Shown here one piece after another: positions 33,654 to 45,892 of a stretch of DNA of 64,000 nucleotides. Origin of the DNA: Lotus japonicus. Lineage: Eukaryota; Streptophyta; Magnoliopsida; Fabales; Fabaceae. The first letter of the stretch is position 1, and the number at the start of each line of letters is the position of its first letter. The stretch lies in NCBI RefSeq assembly GCF_012489685.1, contig NC_080045.1:3787001-3851000 (forward strand). The letters are read 5' to 3'. The notes below the pieces were generated by a model. That model did no database searches. It saw nothing but the letters and a program-made list of their open reading frames with translations, and was not told where the DNA came from. The position numbers and the translations under genes are program-made.

Positions 33654-36600
33654 TCTATTATTATAATATAGTAATTGTGAAGCGCCGCCACCTCATCATT
33701 GATGCTCCTTACAACACAACAGTGTCCAACTCAGTATTATTGCTTACGTGTCACATTGAACTCTTGTCAAGTATTCAGCATGCAGAACTAGGACTAGGAC
33801 TAGAAAATCGCGTAAACACAGAACGATGCCCATTCCAAGCCTCCAAGATGACACCACCTCGCTCATTGACGCACACACCTCAGGCAGTAGTGGCAGGAAC
33901 TCACATCTGAACCCAACAATTCAGCCACCTCTTCTGATTCGCCCACGCTCACGGTGGAGAGAGTGACGACATTCAATGGAAGGAAGGGGGTTAGGGTTCA
34001 GAAGGGATGTGTATGCATCTGTATAATAAAACATATATGTTAGTTCATCAGGATCGAACTTCCCTGTTGTCATGGTGGCGATCGAAATTGAAGGCGGTGT
34101 TTGGTTCATCGCAGATAAGAAATTGACAGCGACAGAGTGTTGGGTTCATGCGGAGACGAAAAAGCAAAATAGACGACGGCGGAGGGAGAAGGGTCTGTTT
34201 CGCTTCCTTCGCCTCAACATTGTATTCTTCTGATTCGGTAAGGAGAATTGGCGGGGAGAGTGGCAGGCAGCATTGGATGACAACCATCTTATTCCGGTTC
34301 AACTTACTGTTGACTTGATCCCAGATATTCCAAGTAGGTCTTATATCAAGTATTAACTATTAATCTCAATTACCAAATCATATAAGCCTGTGTAGTTTAT
34401 GTCTAACTAGCTTTTTTCTCTTCAATGACACTCAGGTGAAACTATAAGAATACTTAATTGTGGAGGCAGATCTTTTGCTTCTGGAGAAGATGCAGGTTTA
34501 AACTGAATGTGGATGACTGAAGGTGATTGCCCTGGACTGGCTTTCGTGACCCTTATTTATTTCTCCTTCTATTATCTGCACCTTCTTATGAGTCATGATT
34601 CATGAAACTGAAATTAAGTCAAATGCATATTGGATGGGATTGTTGGCTCACTTGCAAGCTTCTTTTGTTTCAAGGAATCTTGATATGTAATTACAATATT
34701 TAAATTTTTATTTTCATGTGAACAAAACTTGGTTTAAAGCTTTTAGTATTGTCAAAGTTAGAAGTGCCTTTAATTCTTTATTATGTGTTTAATCGGTAAC
34801 ACCGTTGCTTCTTAGTTATTGCATTGTTGAAATGTTGATTGTGGGATCCAGCACATATCTTGTATCAAGGACCTAACTTTTCTATATGAAGTTGCTACTA
34901 TTGAGGAGACATACCTTGGATATGAGCAGTCAAAGGTGGGTACAAATTCTCTATATTTATGCATTGAATTTGATTTTCTAATTTCGCTGAGATTGAGAAG
35001 CTTCAGTAATCCTCTTCTCAGGCTGATCGGGACACTGTTGCTTTGCTCATTCATGAAATGAGCTTTTCTGCCTTAGGTTGGTACCTGTTGCACCCTTTGC
35101 CTAATATAGCTTAATTTTGTTTCATTAACATTAATTCTTTTATTTCCTTTGTTGACTTTTTTATTTTATTTCTTTGTTTCATTCCAAGCATGAAACAATA
35201 AACTGCAAAAGCCCTCTACTTTTGGCTCTCAGTAGGCAGAGGAACCCCACGCCATGCCTCCACTCATACAATGAGATATTAAGGTAAGATTTTCTTTAAA
35301 TAATCACTAAATTCTTACACTATCTGTCAAGTAAAAGAAGAAAAAGAAAATAGTGTAATGTTACAGACATTTTTAAATTTATTATAATTCATATGAGAGC
35401 TTTCTGATAAAATATTGTTTTGCTTCTGGGAAGTTCAATTGGACTTCACATAGCTTTATCCAAGAAGGTTAGTGTCAGAACATTGATGATTCAAATCTGA
35501 ACGTTTCAAGAACAAATTCAAAGAGAGTTAATACACTTATATCTAAGAATAGTCTGTTGACATTCACTTAAACTGATGCAAATTTGTATCACATTGTAAT
35601 GTGTATAAATATGCATAGAAATGCAAATTGAATTCACTTTCAATACACATTTGCATCTTTCTCTCTGTTTTCTTTTGCACTACCATGAGTAATATTGAAC
35701 CTGCTGTGTTTGAATATGGCTTTCGTAGATTAAGGAGCAAGATAGGGAGGTTAAAGCGCATGAAGATGGTTGCCAAGAAACCAGATGCAAAAATTACACA
35801 TATGGTAGAGATGCTTCGATGTCTTGGTGAGTTTAATGGCACTTTATAAATTAGTATTATATTGTTAGCATATTTTTTAGATGCATAAGACCTATGAGAA
35901 AATTCTGCTCTATACAAAGTTGTGAGCTAATATTTGGATCTAGGTTCTGGCTAACCTTCTATGAGAAAAGTTTATTTTATAAGAAGATTTCTCTTCATAT
36001 TGCCTAACTATTACAGAAGATGAAACAATTAAAGGTTGGGTCATAGTTAGGCAAATGTGAAGACAAATGAACATACATGTCATTTAATTATTATTTTGTT
36101 TGCCATAGTATCATAACAAAATAAAATATCAGGTTCAAGATACAATTGCAAGTGTCAGATTAAATTGCAGCTGCAAAACTGTCATTGTTTGACAGAGACG
36201 GCCAACAACTCTTGCACACTACAGCATCAGAACTCTTACAACATGTCAGTAACACAGAGCTCCCACAAGTGCTGTGAAATTTGTGTAATAAGAACTCTTA
36301 TTTTTGAGATAAGGCTCTCAGATCACAACTTGAAGGAGGGGTCCAAGAACTACACAGTAACATGCACTTTTGTACCAAACAGCTTTACAAAAGAACAATC
36401 AACCCAGAAAACAATACAAAAGGTAAACAACTCAACCATTTAATCATATTTTAAATAATTCCTTTTATAACTTTGAAGAAAATACTAAATATCTTTCCTT
36501 TGATTATAAAAGGAGTCAATGTCACCACAACAAATATCATCTGATGAAGAAGAACCATTGGTGTTTAAAAAGAAAACAAAGGCAACATCGACAAAGCTTA

Positions 36601-37158
36601 CACAAGGTTCATCATTTGACAATGAAGAAATCAGCAACAAAGATGACATTACATCCTCTGGTGAAGAACAAATTTTGATTCAAAGCTTAAGAACAAATGC
36701 ATATAAGAGAACCAAAGTTACCAATACAAACACCACGAGGAAGCCAAAAAGAATAACTAGACCGAAAAAATAGAAAGAGCAATTCCATGCGTAGCTTATA
36801 TTTCATTTCCTGCAATTTGCATCATGTATTTGACTTCTTTTTTTTTAAAAGCATATTTTTAATTTTGATTAAAATAGTTAAACATAATTGTTTCCTTACA
36901 TTTGGCATTAACCACTCAAGTGTGCAAGTTATAGTAATAAATTGTTGTTCACTAATGCCCAGGATATGGGAGTATTACATTTCCTCTACTAATGCACGAG
37001 ATGTAGTGAGATTCTTTGTACGTTTTTTTTATTCATCAAAAAAGGAGATATTTTGTATGTCTTAACAACAAGCATTACTATAAAAAAGAAAATTTAGAAA
37101 AAGTCACAACATATTGGCCAATTGTATTCGCCCGCGCATTGCGCGGGTAGTAGTCTAG
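33654..37158 (+). mobile_element. Helitron (3,505 bp) with demonstrated empty site
   Basis: Begins TCTATTATTATAATATAG and ends with hairpin CCCGCGCATTGCGCGGG then TAGTAGTCTAG (37155-37158). The flanks are A (33653) and T (37159). The duplicated host segment at 47091-47100 reads ACACA|TATGT without the insertion, proving both borders. It has no Rep/helicase. Inside are exon-like stretches bounded by splice-like sites: about 34277-34330, 34852-34935, 35023-35080, 35685-35828 and an acidic-to-basic frame 36519-36773 (MSPQQISSDEEEPLVFKKKT onward). I do not recognise the captured genes; the last could be the C-terminal tail of an RPA-like protein. Confidence 0.88.
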
Positions 37159-39138
37159 TATGTATGGATATACAAACAAAATCGTTAAAAAAAAGTTACA
37201 AACACATAAAGGGGAAATTTGTATAATTAGCCATGAACTTCATAAATTGACCTGGTTTGTTCTCCAAAACCTCATAGATCAGGTTGAATTCACAACCTTA
37301 AGTTCTGAATTACATGATTTATACTTAACAACTTTGCCAGTTCCTCCAGAAATTTTCCTTGAACTAATCTACAAAATTTTGATCTAATCCTCATATGATA
37401 TGGCCGCAAACATTGTAGCAACCTGCAAAAATTTATTTGAAGCTCACAATACTGTAAAAAACGCAGAGCAAATAGACTTCAAAAGTTGAGAATTTTTTGC
37501 ACAATTCATTAAAGAAAGGAATAAGAGACCAAAATCTTAAGAGCATAGTTTACATATGTAGAATCTTGCCTCCTCTTGCTCATGAGTCACACCAACTGGT
37601 TTCCCCCGAAAGAGCATATTTACACCATGGGGCTAGTAAGGAGGAGGAAAAATGACACCTATAGTCCATTTTATTCTGCCCATCGCCAAGGCTAGGAAGA
37701 AGTGTTGTAGATTTTGAATATTCTTAACTGCTACCTGACTCTTTCGACTTGATCTTGGCCTGTTTCTTATACGCTATTGAGCCATACTTATTATGTTTAG
37801 TAACCTTTTTCACGGTCTTCTTTGTGGATATTAATTTATCAGCTGATATGATTGGCTTCTTCACTCTCTGGGAAATAGAAATATCATCATCATCTAACTT
37901 CAGCTCACTTTTCCAGAGAATTGCTTCCTTTGATAGATGCTGCTGAGTCTGAAACCTTTGGATTCTTCACTGAAGATTTGGAGAATGAATATTATCTAGA
38001 GGTCTCGTAACTAGAAGTGCAGATGCCTTTTCCTATTTAATAGTTATGCCAGAACCACTTTTCATGTCTTTCTTAACTTTTGAAATAGTTTTCTTATCAG
38101 AGTCATCATAGCTACTGATAGATGTTCTCATGTTTTCTTTTGGCTCTGATCATAACTTTGGTTCAAAATGGGTTCCACTATGCCTCTATTTTCAATAACC
38201 TCAACTTTCAGTTGCACTGCACAACCACGTAGACCCCAATTTCTCATATATGATATATCCATCTTAACATAACAACAATAATATGAAAAGAAAATATTTT
38301 CTAGTCATTAACTTGAAGGGGTTGTAGTCTACTTTTCCATATGAGCATTTGTTTGATGAATCTCCTAAACTTGTTTTCATTATGTACACAATATGTCATT
38401 GGAGAGGTTGGTTAACAGAAGGTGAGAAAAAGTATCACTGTATCAGAAATATATACACAATGAAGTATCACAAAATACTATCATCAATGTTCAATGGAAT
38501 TTAAATAAAATTATCTGAAGACTTAAACTAAACACTTAATTATGGAACATCATAACAGTCCAGATTGTAGGACTATGCCTGAGGGCTTCCAAATAAAAAG
38601 TTCCAGACAAAAGCCCGTTTGATTACATGTACATTATATGATTGGTATGCTTTTCTTAAATGGTTAGTCAATAGAGCAGCAGATCAGTTTGCACAAAGAG
38701 GAAAAGATAAATCTTACGTTAGTTAAGTCTGGAGCTCGATGTGAATTGTTGTGATTTTTCGACAACCTGAAACAGATAAAAAAGAAGAGAGAAAGAGAGA
38801 AGGGTAAAGTTCATGTGAGAGACTAAAGGGATCATCATCATCGTCCGTGTAGGCATCACTGAGTGCATGAGCTTTGAGATTAAGCGAGTACGGCGAAGCT
38901 TCAAGACAATTGGCGGAGGAAGAAGGGGGTTCGTGCTGTCATCGTCGGGATGTGCGGCGACGGAAATCTCAACGAGGACAGAGGGAGGCTGTGGATTGAT
39001 TGGGTTCACCCCCTCTCTAGGGTTTGGCACGTGAACCAGAGCTCGAATGAGAGTCATGTGGTGTCATCGATGCTGGTTTTAGAAGTATAAGTGATGAGGT
39101 GGCAGCGTTACAGTGCGCGCTTCACAATTCCTATATTA

Positions 39139-39371
39139 TAAATAGTTTCAAGGACCTCTAGAGTATTTTAGCCAAAAATTAACTTTATTTTCACAACTTA
39201 AACATTTACCAAAGTTCGCGTTAAACTCAGATTTAGATCAAAATTTTCAATCACAATATTTTCGTCAGTGCAATAGAATATTAAAAATTAAAAATAAAAA
39301 TAATAAAAATAAATTACAACTGTAAATATTTAAAAAAAAAAAATTGTGCATTGCACGAGCTATGTAACTAG
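39139..39371 (+). mobile_element. Helitron 3' terminus, plus strand
   Basis: Ends with a short hairpin (GTGC-ATT-GCAC) and GAGCTATGTAACTAG, then T: a degenerate Helitron 3' end with CTAG at 39368-39371. I could not assign its 5' end. It may close a larger element into which the Helitrons to the left were inserted. Confidence 0.45.
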
Positions 39372-40202
39372 TTCTCTGTTCACAACCTCCCTAAAACTGC
39401 AAAGGAAATCTAGCTAGACGATTTTTCCTATGTGAGGAGGACCCCCTTTTTACTATCAAAATAGAACTACTGAAGCTGATACCAAATAAAAAGTACAAAA
39501 TATACATTAAATCTATCTTCATGAAAGCTTAAAATGTGGAAAAACAAAATGTGGGTTTCTTGCTACCTCAAGTTTCAATGTCAGCTCTAGATCTCCTGGC
39601 AAACAGAAGGGAAAATGATTAATGTTGATGACCACTGAAAATCGGAACACAAGTTCGAATAGCATTCACAGAGATCCAGCCAAAAAAGCATAGAATCCAA
39701 ATGAGAGACTTTGGATGAGGCAAGAAAGTAGAGAGAGAGCTTCAGCCACCGTAGTAGACGAAGCAAGGAAGAAGATATCAAGCAAACTTCATTCATGATC
39801 CATAGGAACACTCGGTATTGTGTTTAGGGGGGAATCACTTTAGACTGTCAAAACACTTTCACAGGTTTACCGATTCAGCCAAGTTTTTCCTGGTTCTTTC
39901 AATATCTGGATCCTTTGTGTAATTGGATCGGTCATTAGACTGGTTCACCAGTCGAACTAGGTGGTCCAATCCAACTTTAAAAATCAAGCTAATAAAACTA
40001 GTAGAACAATCTAAAAGTAACAGCTACATTCCATGGAAATTTTATTCTATCCTTGAAACTCTTCAAATTTGAGTTTTAGACTTGGGAGGCATTTTTGCAT
40101 TCTGAACAAATCATTTAAACTAAAAGCTCAGCATCATTCAGAGCATAAATTAAAATCTATATCAGTAAACGAAGTTTTAGATGGCAAAACAATTGTTGCA
40201 TT
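39372..40202. other. Spacer between Helitron end and adenylate kinase remnant
   Basis: No gene recognised. The part nearest 40202 is probably the former 3' untranslated region of the minus-strand adenylate kinase gene. Confidence 0.4.
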
Positions 40203-41281
40203 TCAAGCTGGGTGGTAAACTAGGAACTGCTTCTCCACTTGAGCTGTCACCTCTTTGGGAGGTTTCTCAGCATGAAGATTAGCAACAATATTCTTCTTTG
40301 GAGTCCAAATTAAGCACAAACAAAAGTGAGCCAAATGATAATGAAAAATACTTAAACATCAACTCCAAATTAAGCAGAAACAAAAGATTATATTACATCA
40401 TCATCAAGGATTTAGACAAAAAGTAAATGCGGACGGCTAGTTTATATCCCAAATTTAAAAGTTATCTTGCGGCATTTCAGTTTGATTGTGGAAGGAATGC
40501 CTCCAGTCTTGACTTAAGAACAGCGGCCGTGTCATCCTTCCGCTGAATAAGATTAAGAGGTTGACCAGTAACCTAAGGAAAAGAAATTCAGCAATAAAAG
40601 ATCAACTAGTGTTTATAAGCCAGGAACTTAACATACATTTAGCTCAAGTATGCAAAATACTACCTATGCGACATGATTGGTTTTTCAATGCTTGAGTCAT
40701 AATGCGAATAAGTAAATCGTAAGAAACAGGTTCTCCCTTATCCATTGCTTCTTTAGCCTTAATACCAAGAGGGGTTTTAGCTTCCACAGCTGCTCTTACC
40801 ATATCATCCGTTGTTAAGTGGCACAAGCAGTTCTGTGACTGCGTGCCTTTGCCTTTGCCTTTGCCTTTTCCTGAGCCAGGTGGAAAGGAAACTAGTTGGA
40901 GTTTTTATTATAATCTAAAAGCTCGCTCGAATCTTAAATGGACTAACTAACCAAGTCAAATAAAATAAACCTACCTGCTGATGACTACAACAGAACTTGA
41001 TGTATGTATGTTAGTGTAATAAACAAAAGCAAAGCAACTATAATGGAAGTACAAGAGAAGAGACAATCATATATTATAAATCTACGAACGAGAAAGAGCA
41101 AAAGAAAACCCTAACGGCATTGTGAAATCAATCAGGCATCAGAATGTGAGAGAGTACCGTAGGGAATGAAACGACGCTGCTTGTCAGGCTTGTGAGCGCG
41201 CTTGATGTAGCGGAGGAGTTCGGACTTCAGATCGACATCTTCATCTTCCAAATCGGGACAAGTGCTTCTGCTTGAAGCCAT
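40203..41281 (-). pseudogene. Adenylate kinase gene remnant with expanded P-loop
   Basis: Reads right to left. Exon 1, 41281-41158, starts MASSRSTCPDLEDEDVDLKS and ends RRFIPY. Exon 2, 40891-40664, has [15 protein letters not shown], then [14 protein letters not shown] and [15 protein letters not shown]. Exon 3, 40572-40477, has VTGQPLNLIQRKDDTAAVLK and a stop. A last piece ending at 40203 has NIVANLHAEKPPKEVTAQVE. These match, in order, cytosolic/mitochondrial plant adenylate kinase (ATP + AMP to 2 ADP). Missing are the VKDEY-type segment after the P-loop, the DGFPRT motif, most of the lid and the VIDYY region. Introns and a GGCCC-rich upstream flank remain, so it is a DNA-level copy, not a retrocopy. 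Exon 2 also runs into a stop at 40644 if not spliced. Probably a pseudogene. Confidence 0.85.
40845..40868 (-). repeat. (GCCTTT)4 hexamer expansion in the P-loop codons
   Basis: Four perfect GCCTTT units (AAAGGC on the coding strand) sit where the family has one Gly-Lys pair in GSGKGT, giving [12 protein letters not shown]. The three extra units keep the frame. Confidence 0.95.
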
Positions 41282-42163
41282 TGCTGCAATGTTTGTGTCT
41301 GATCCCGGTGCGGCAGAGACACAAGAAAGAATAACAACGAATCAGGTTTTCTTTTGCCCCGACTCTCCAATACCTACTAGTACTACTCTCACTCAAAAGA
41401 ATAAAAGGCCTCGGGCCCAAATCTAGCTAGAGATAGACTCATCAAGTTAAATCTTTTTACAATATTTACATTATATTAACTAGTGTTTTTTACCCGCGCG
41501 TTGCACGGGAAATATGTCTATTGTATTTGATACATTAATTAATACTTTGATTATTAAAAATATATTAAACAACGAATGAAATAGAAAAGTCATAATTGAT
41601 GAGTAAAGTGGATATAAAGACTTCTCTTCTAAGGCCGATTGAGACCAAGAAGAACTCGTTTCACATTCTTCGAAAATATGAAGACGATAACACAAATCAT
41701 AGATATAAGGAATTATAAACATATTAATCTTAAAAAAAATTAATGTGATAATAGCACAAATTAGGATTGTGTAAGATATATCATAAAGTATAACATTATT
41801 GTGTTTATTCCAACTAAGTATGAATGACAATGGGTAGGTACTATAGTACCATCTCCATACCTGCGTTTTTAAAAATTACATGTACCCGTCTCCATACTCA
41901 CGTGGGTAGCAACTCGAAGCTCTACACCCTTAGACAATTCAATGTCATTACAGGAAGCAATCCATCTTTGCCAAAATCTAAATCTATAAATGACAATGGG
42001 TCTCAAAATCATAGGGTACCCGCAAAAAATACTCACTATGGGTAGGGTTAAAAACCGCTAAATGGGTATGAGGTTGAGTATAGATAATTACCCGCAAAAA
42101 ATAGTGAGTATGGGTGCGGGTATGGGCACTATAGTACCCAACCGGCCCATATCCGCACACATA

Positions 42164-42190
42164 TGTTATTATTATTATTATTATTATTAC

Positions 42191-42239
<49 letters not shown>
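42164..42239. repeat. (TTA)n microsatellite
   Basis: About 25 TTA/ATT units with one interruption (TTACTATTA). Confidence 0.95.
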
Positions 42240-43629
42240 TGGGAATATATTAACAAATTAACTTAAGCTATAGCTTTCAAACTCACTCTTTTTAAAAAAA
42301 AAGTTTGGGATATATTAATTAATACTCTAAAAATAAATAATAAATAAATTAAGATAAAATCAAGAAATAAACCACCTAAATCCTAATCAAATCTAAAATT
42401 TAAAAATATATTTTTTTTACTCTAAAAATAAATTAAGATAAAATCAAGAAATAAACAACATAAATCCTAATCAAATCAAAAATTTAAAATGTATTTTTTA
42501 TGAGAATTAATCTGAGAATGACACGTGTTATTTTTTTTCCAATTAGTGAATATTCTGCACCCTAGAAGATTTTATTTTCCTCAATCCTTTTGCTTTTGAT
42601 TAAGAAGAGAAAAGCAGGAATTCTTGAAGCATATGACATCTTACAATTAGTTGAAGAACAAAATCAATTCATGAAGAAGATTGAAACAAAAACCCAAAAT
42701 GAAGTCTTGAAGAACAAAATACCCTCCTTCACCAATTTGAAAGGACTGTGGTTAAAGAATTGTATTTAGTGTATTTGAGAATCTTGGATTGGAACCCTTG
42801 TGAAACAAAAAATCAAAGACACATTTCAGTCAAGAGAAACAAAAAATGGTGTATTGCCCCATATGTGCGCACCCCAACAAATTATCTATATATGTGAGAA
42901 AAAAACAAAATAATTCTCCCACCCAAAATAATTGTGGTTACTTCACCAATAAACTTATACTAACAATCAATTTAAATTGAACTTAAGGAAATATATAGAG
43001 CAAAGTAAGATAAGTCACCCAATTGGCATACTAAAACATGAGTATATGCAAAATTAATGAGATTGAGGAAAGTAAGTTGTGCATCATTCACATACAGGGC
43101 AAATAGTATTCTTATACACACAGCTCAAACATGATGAATAAAAACGTGCAAAATTTGAGAAATAAATATAAATTCAGGCTATCCTAAGTTTCGTAAATTT
43201 CTATAAATTATACCAAAATCTGGTTTAGAATGGCTTCACACGCATGGATTTCTACAAACTATACTAAAATCTAGTTTAAAAAAATACAAAAACGGAAGAA
43301 GAACAATATAAACAACATTACATCAGAATCAAAACATTACGTCTTCAACAATGATTCGTTAAAGGGTCTATGCAAAAATTTATAAACTTTTGGATCAAAA
43401 CACACAAAATATGTGAAATTTAAGAATCCAGAATTGAATTACGAACAAAGGATAAACTGAAATGACACAAACTATCAATCACAACATGATAAACTCTTCT
43501 TCACGTAACATCATCTTACGGCATACCTCTGTCCTGATCGCGACATGTGGCAGAGGTAGAAATAGCAGCTATCAAATCTCTGCGTGTCCATGGTAGCTTT
43601 GTGGACCCTCAACACCAAATCAACTCCCT

Positions 43630-45340
43630 TTTCTTAGAATTAGCATTAAATAAATAATAAGATAAATTAAGATAAAATCAAGAAATAAACAACCTAAATC
43701 CTTATCAAATCTAAACTTTAAAAAGGTGCTAAATAAATATAGATAAAAACTACCAAAATCTAGCAAATCACAATAAAAAAACTCATAAAATCCGGAATTC
43801 AATAAAAATATGAAAATTCAATAAAAATACCATAAAAATTCATTTATACTCTAAAAGTAACTCAAAAATAAAATAAAATATTTCATGAAATTAAAATTAA
43901 ATAAATATTAAGGATAGATAAAAACTATCAAAATCTAGCAGATCATAATAAAAACTCATAAAATCCTGCATTAATTAAAAATCCGAAAATTGAATAAAAA
44001 TTAATTATTATACTCTATAAATAAATGTAAAATAAAATAAAATATTTCCTGGAAGTAAAATTAAATAAATAATAAGATAAAATTAAGAAATAAACAACCT
44101 AAATCCTAATCAAATCTAAAATTTCAAAATGTACTAAATAAAGATAGATAAAACCTACCAAGTCTAGCAAATCACAATAAAAAACTCATAAAATCCTGAA
44201 TTAATTAAAAATACGAAAATTTAAGAAAAATTAATTAATATACTCTAAAAGTAAATCTAAAATAAAATAAAGTATTTCCTGGATTTAAAATAAAATAAAT
44301 AATAAGATAAATTAAAATAAAATTAAGAAATAAACAACCTAAATCTCAATCAAATCTAATATTAAAAATGGTATTAAATAAAAATAGATAAAAACTAACA
44401 AAATCTAGCAAATCACAATAAAAACTCATAAAATCCCAAATTAATAAAAAATTCGAAAATTCAATAAAAATTAATCAATATATTCTAAAAATAAATTTAA
44501 AATAAATTAAAAGACCAAATCTTATCTTTTAAAATAATATCAATCAATTATTTTAGAATATATAAAATTAAAACATATATCAATTGAAAATTATATCTTC
44601 TAAAATAATATCAATTTAAAATAAATTAAAAGACCAAATCTTATCTTTTAAAATAATATCAATAAATTATTTTAGAATATATAAAATTAAAACATATATC
44701 AATTGAAAATTATATCTTCTAAAATAATATCAATTAATTAGGTTAGAATATATAAATTAAAACATATATCAATTGAAAATTATATCCTATAACAAATTGA
44801 CACGTGGAATAATTTTTATGAGAATTAATCCGGTGCTGACACGTCACTAAGAATTAATTTGGTGCTGACACGTCACTATAGAAGTTCTTCTTTTCTAATA
44901 TATATTGATATAAAATTTAAAAATGTTCTAAATAAATATAGATAAAAACTATCAAAATCTAGAAAATCACAATAAAAACTCCTAAAATCCGGAATTAATT
45001 AAAAATCCGAAAATTCCATAAAAATACCATAAAAAATAATTAATACCATAAAAAATAAATAATATAAATTAAGATAAAATACAGAAATAAACAACATAAA
45101 TCCTAATCAAATCTAAAATTAAAAAATGTACTAAATAAAAATAGATAAAAACTATCAAAATCTAGCAAATCACAATAAAAACTCATAAAATCCGGAATTA
45201 ATTAAAAATCCGAAAATTCAATAAAAATACCATAAAAATGAATTAATACTCTAAAAATAAATCAAAAATAAATTAAGATAAAATCTAGAAATAAAAAACC
45301 TAAATCCTAATCAAATCTAAAATTTAAAAATGTATTTTTT
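43630..45340. repeat. Tandem array of about 200-240-bp AT-rich units in Helitron
   Basis: Recurring phrases, in order: AGAAATAAACAACCTAAATC, ATAGATAAAAACTATCAAAA, TCTAGCAAATCACAATAAAA, ACTCATAAAATCC. Full units start near 43680, 44085, 44325, 45085 and 45290, with a partial unit near 43910. Two related starts lie at 42365 and 42450. A separate 115-bp duplication (AAAGACCAAATCTTATCTTT) occurs at 44510 and 44625. Confidence 0.75.
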
Positions 45341-45516
45341 TATTAAGGAGAAATATGGTAAGTAAAAATCAGGGCACATGTGGCAAGTGGGGCCAAGGAG
45401 AAAGAGCTTACATGTAAAATATTAGGTGAGAATTAATCTGGGAGCGACACGTCACTAACTTGGCCTGTGAGAGCGACACGTCATGCTAGAAGTTGTTCTT
45501 TTCTAATATATATAGA

Positions 45517-45892
45517 TAGATATCATATATTTACTTTTAAAAGAGTGATATATCATATTAAGAGTAAAAGAATCTTTTTTTTTCAAGAGAAAGGTTTTTG
45601 ATAGTTAAAAAATGTAATTTAAAAGTAAATAATTTATTGAGAATTCAAAAAGAATATAAAACAAACTTTCAAGATTATTAATATCATTTATTTATAATAA
45701 ATTTATAACATTTTTTTTAATCTTTACTTTTTTGTGTTGCTAATAAATATATTTTAAATTACGCAATGAATCTTGCTTTGACACTCCAAAATATATACTC
45801 CAAGCTCTGCCACTCTCCTCAAAACTTTATCATCTAATTAAAGGAAACTTTTATTTAAGACTCACTTACACTCTCTGATCACTATTATAAGT
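45517..45892. other. AT-rich spacer
   Basis: No gene or element end identified between the Helitron 5' end and the direct repeat at 45893. Confidence 0.4.

Larger units (their letters stand above)
32226..39138 (-). mobile_element. Outer Helitron, minus strand (inferred)
   Basis: On the minus strand the left end reads a hairpin (CCGCGCATCGCGCGAG) then TTTAAGTCTAA followed by T, a CTRR-type Helitron 3' end. The right end (39100-39138) read on the minus strand gives TATAATATAGGAATTGTGAA, nearly the same as the 5' end of the Helitron at 33654. Without the nested 33654-37158 insertion it would be about 3.4 kb. Pairing these two ends is my inference. A lysine-rich minus-strand stretch (about 37740-37960) resembles the acidic/basic tail in the nested element. 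Confidence 0.4.
41480..45516 (-). mobile_element. Helitron, minus strand, with internal tandem repeats
   Basis: Minus-strand 3' end: hairpin CCCGTGC-AAC-GCGCGGG, then TAAAAAACACTAG at 41480, followed by T. This terminus is nearly that of the Helitrons ending at 11573 and 15765, so it is one family. The 5' end is at about 45516 (TCTATATATATTAGAAAAG); a second 5'-like end (TCAATATATATTAGAAAAG) lies at 44908, so two starts are nested or stacked. No Rep/helicase and no recognisable captured gene. Confidence 0.72.

Noticed and set aside
42062..42256. Open frames of poly-Tyr and poly-Ile on the two strands
   Set aside because: They are translations of the (TTA)n microsatellite, not genes.
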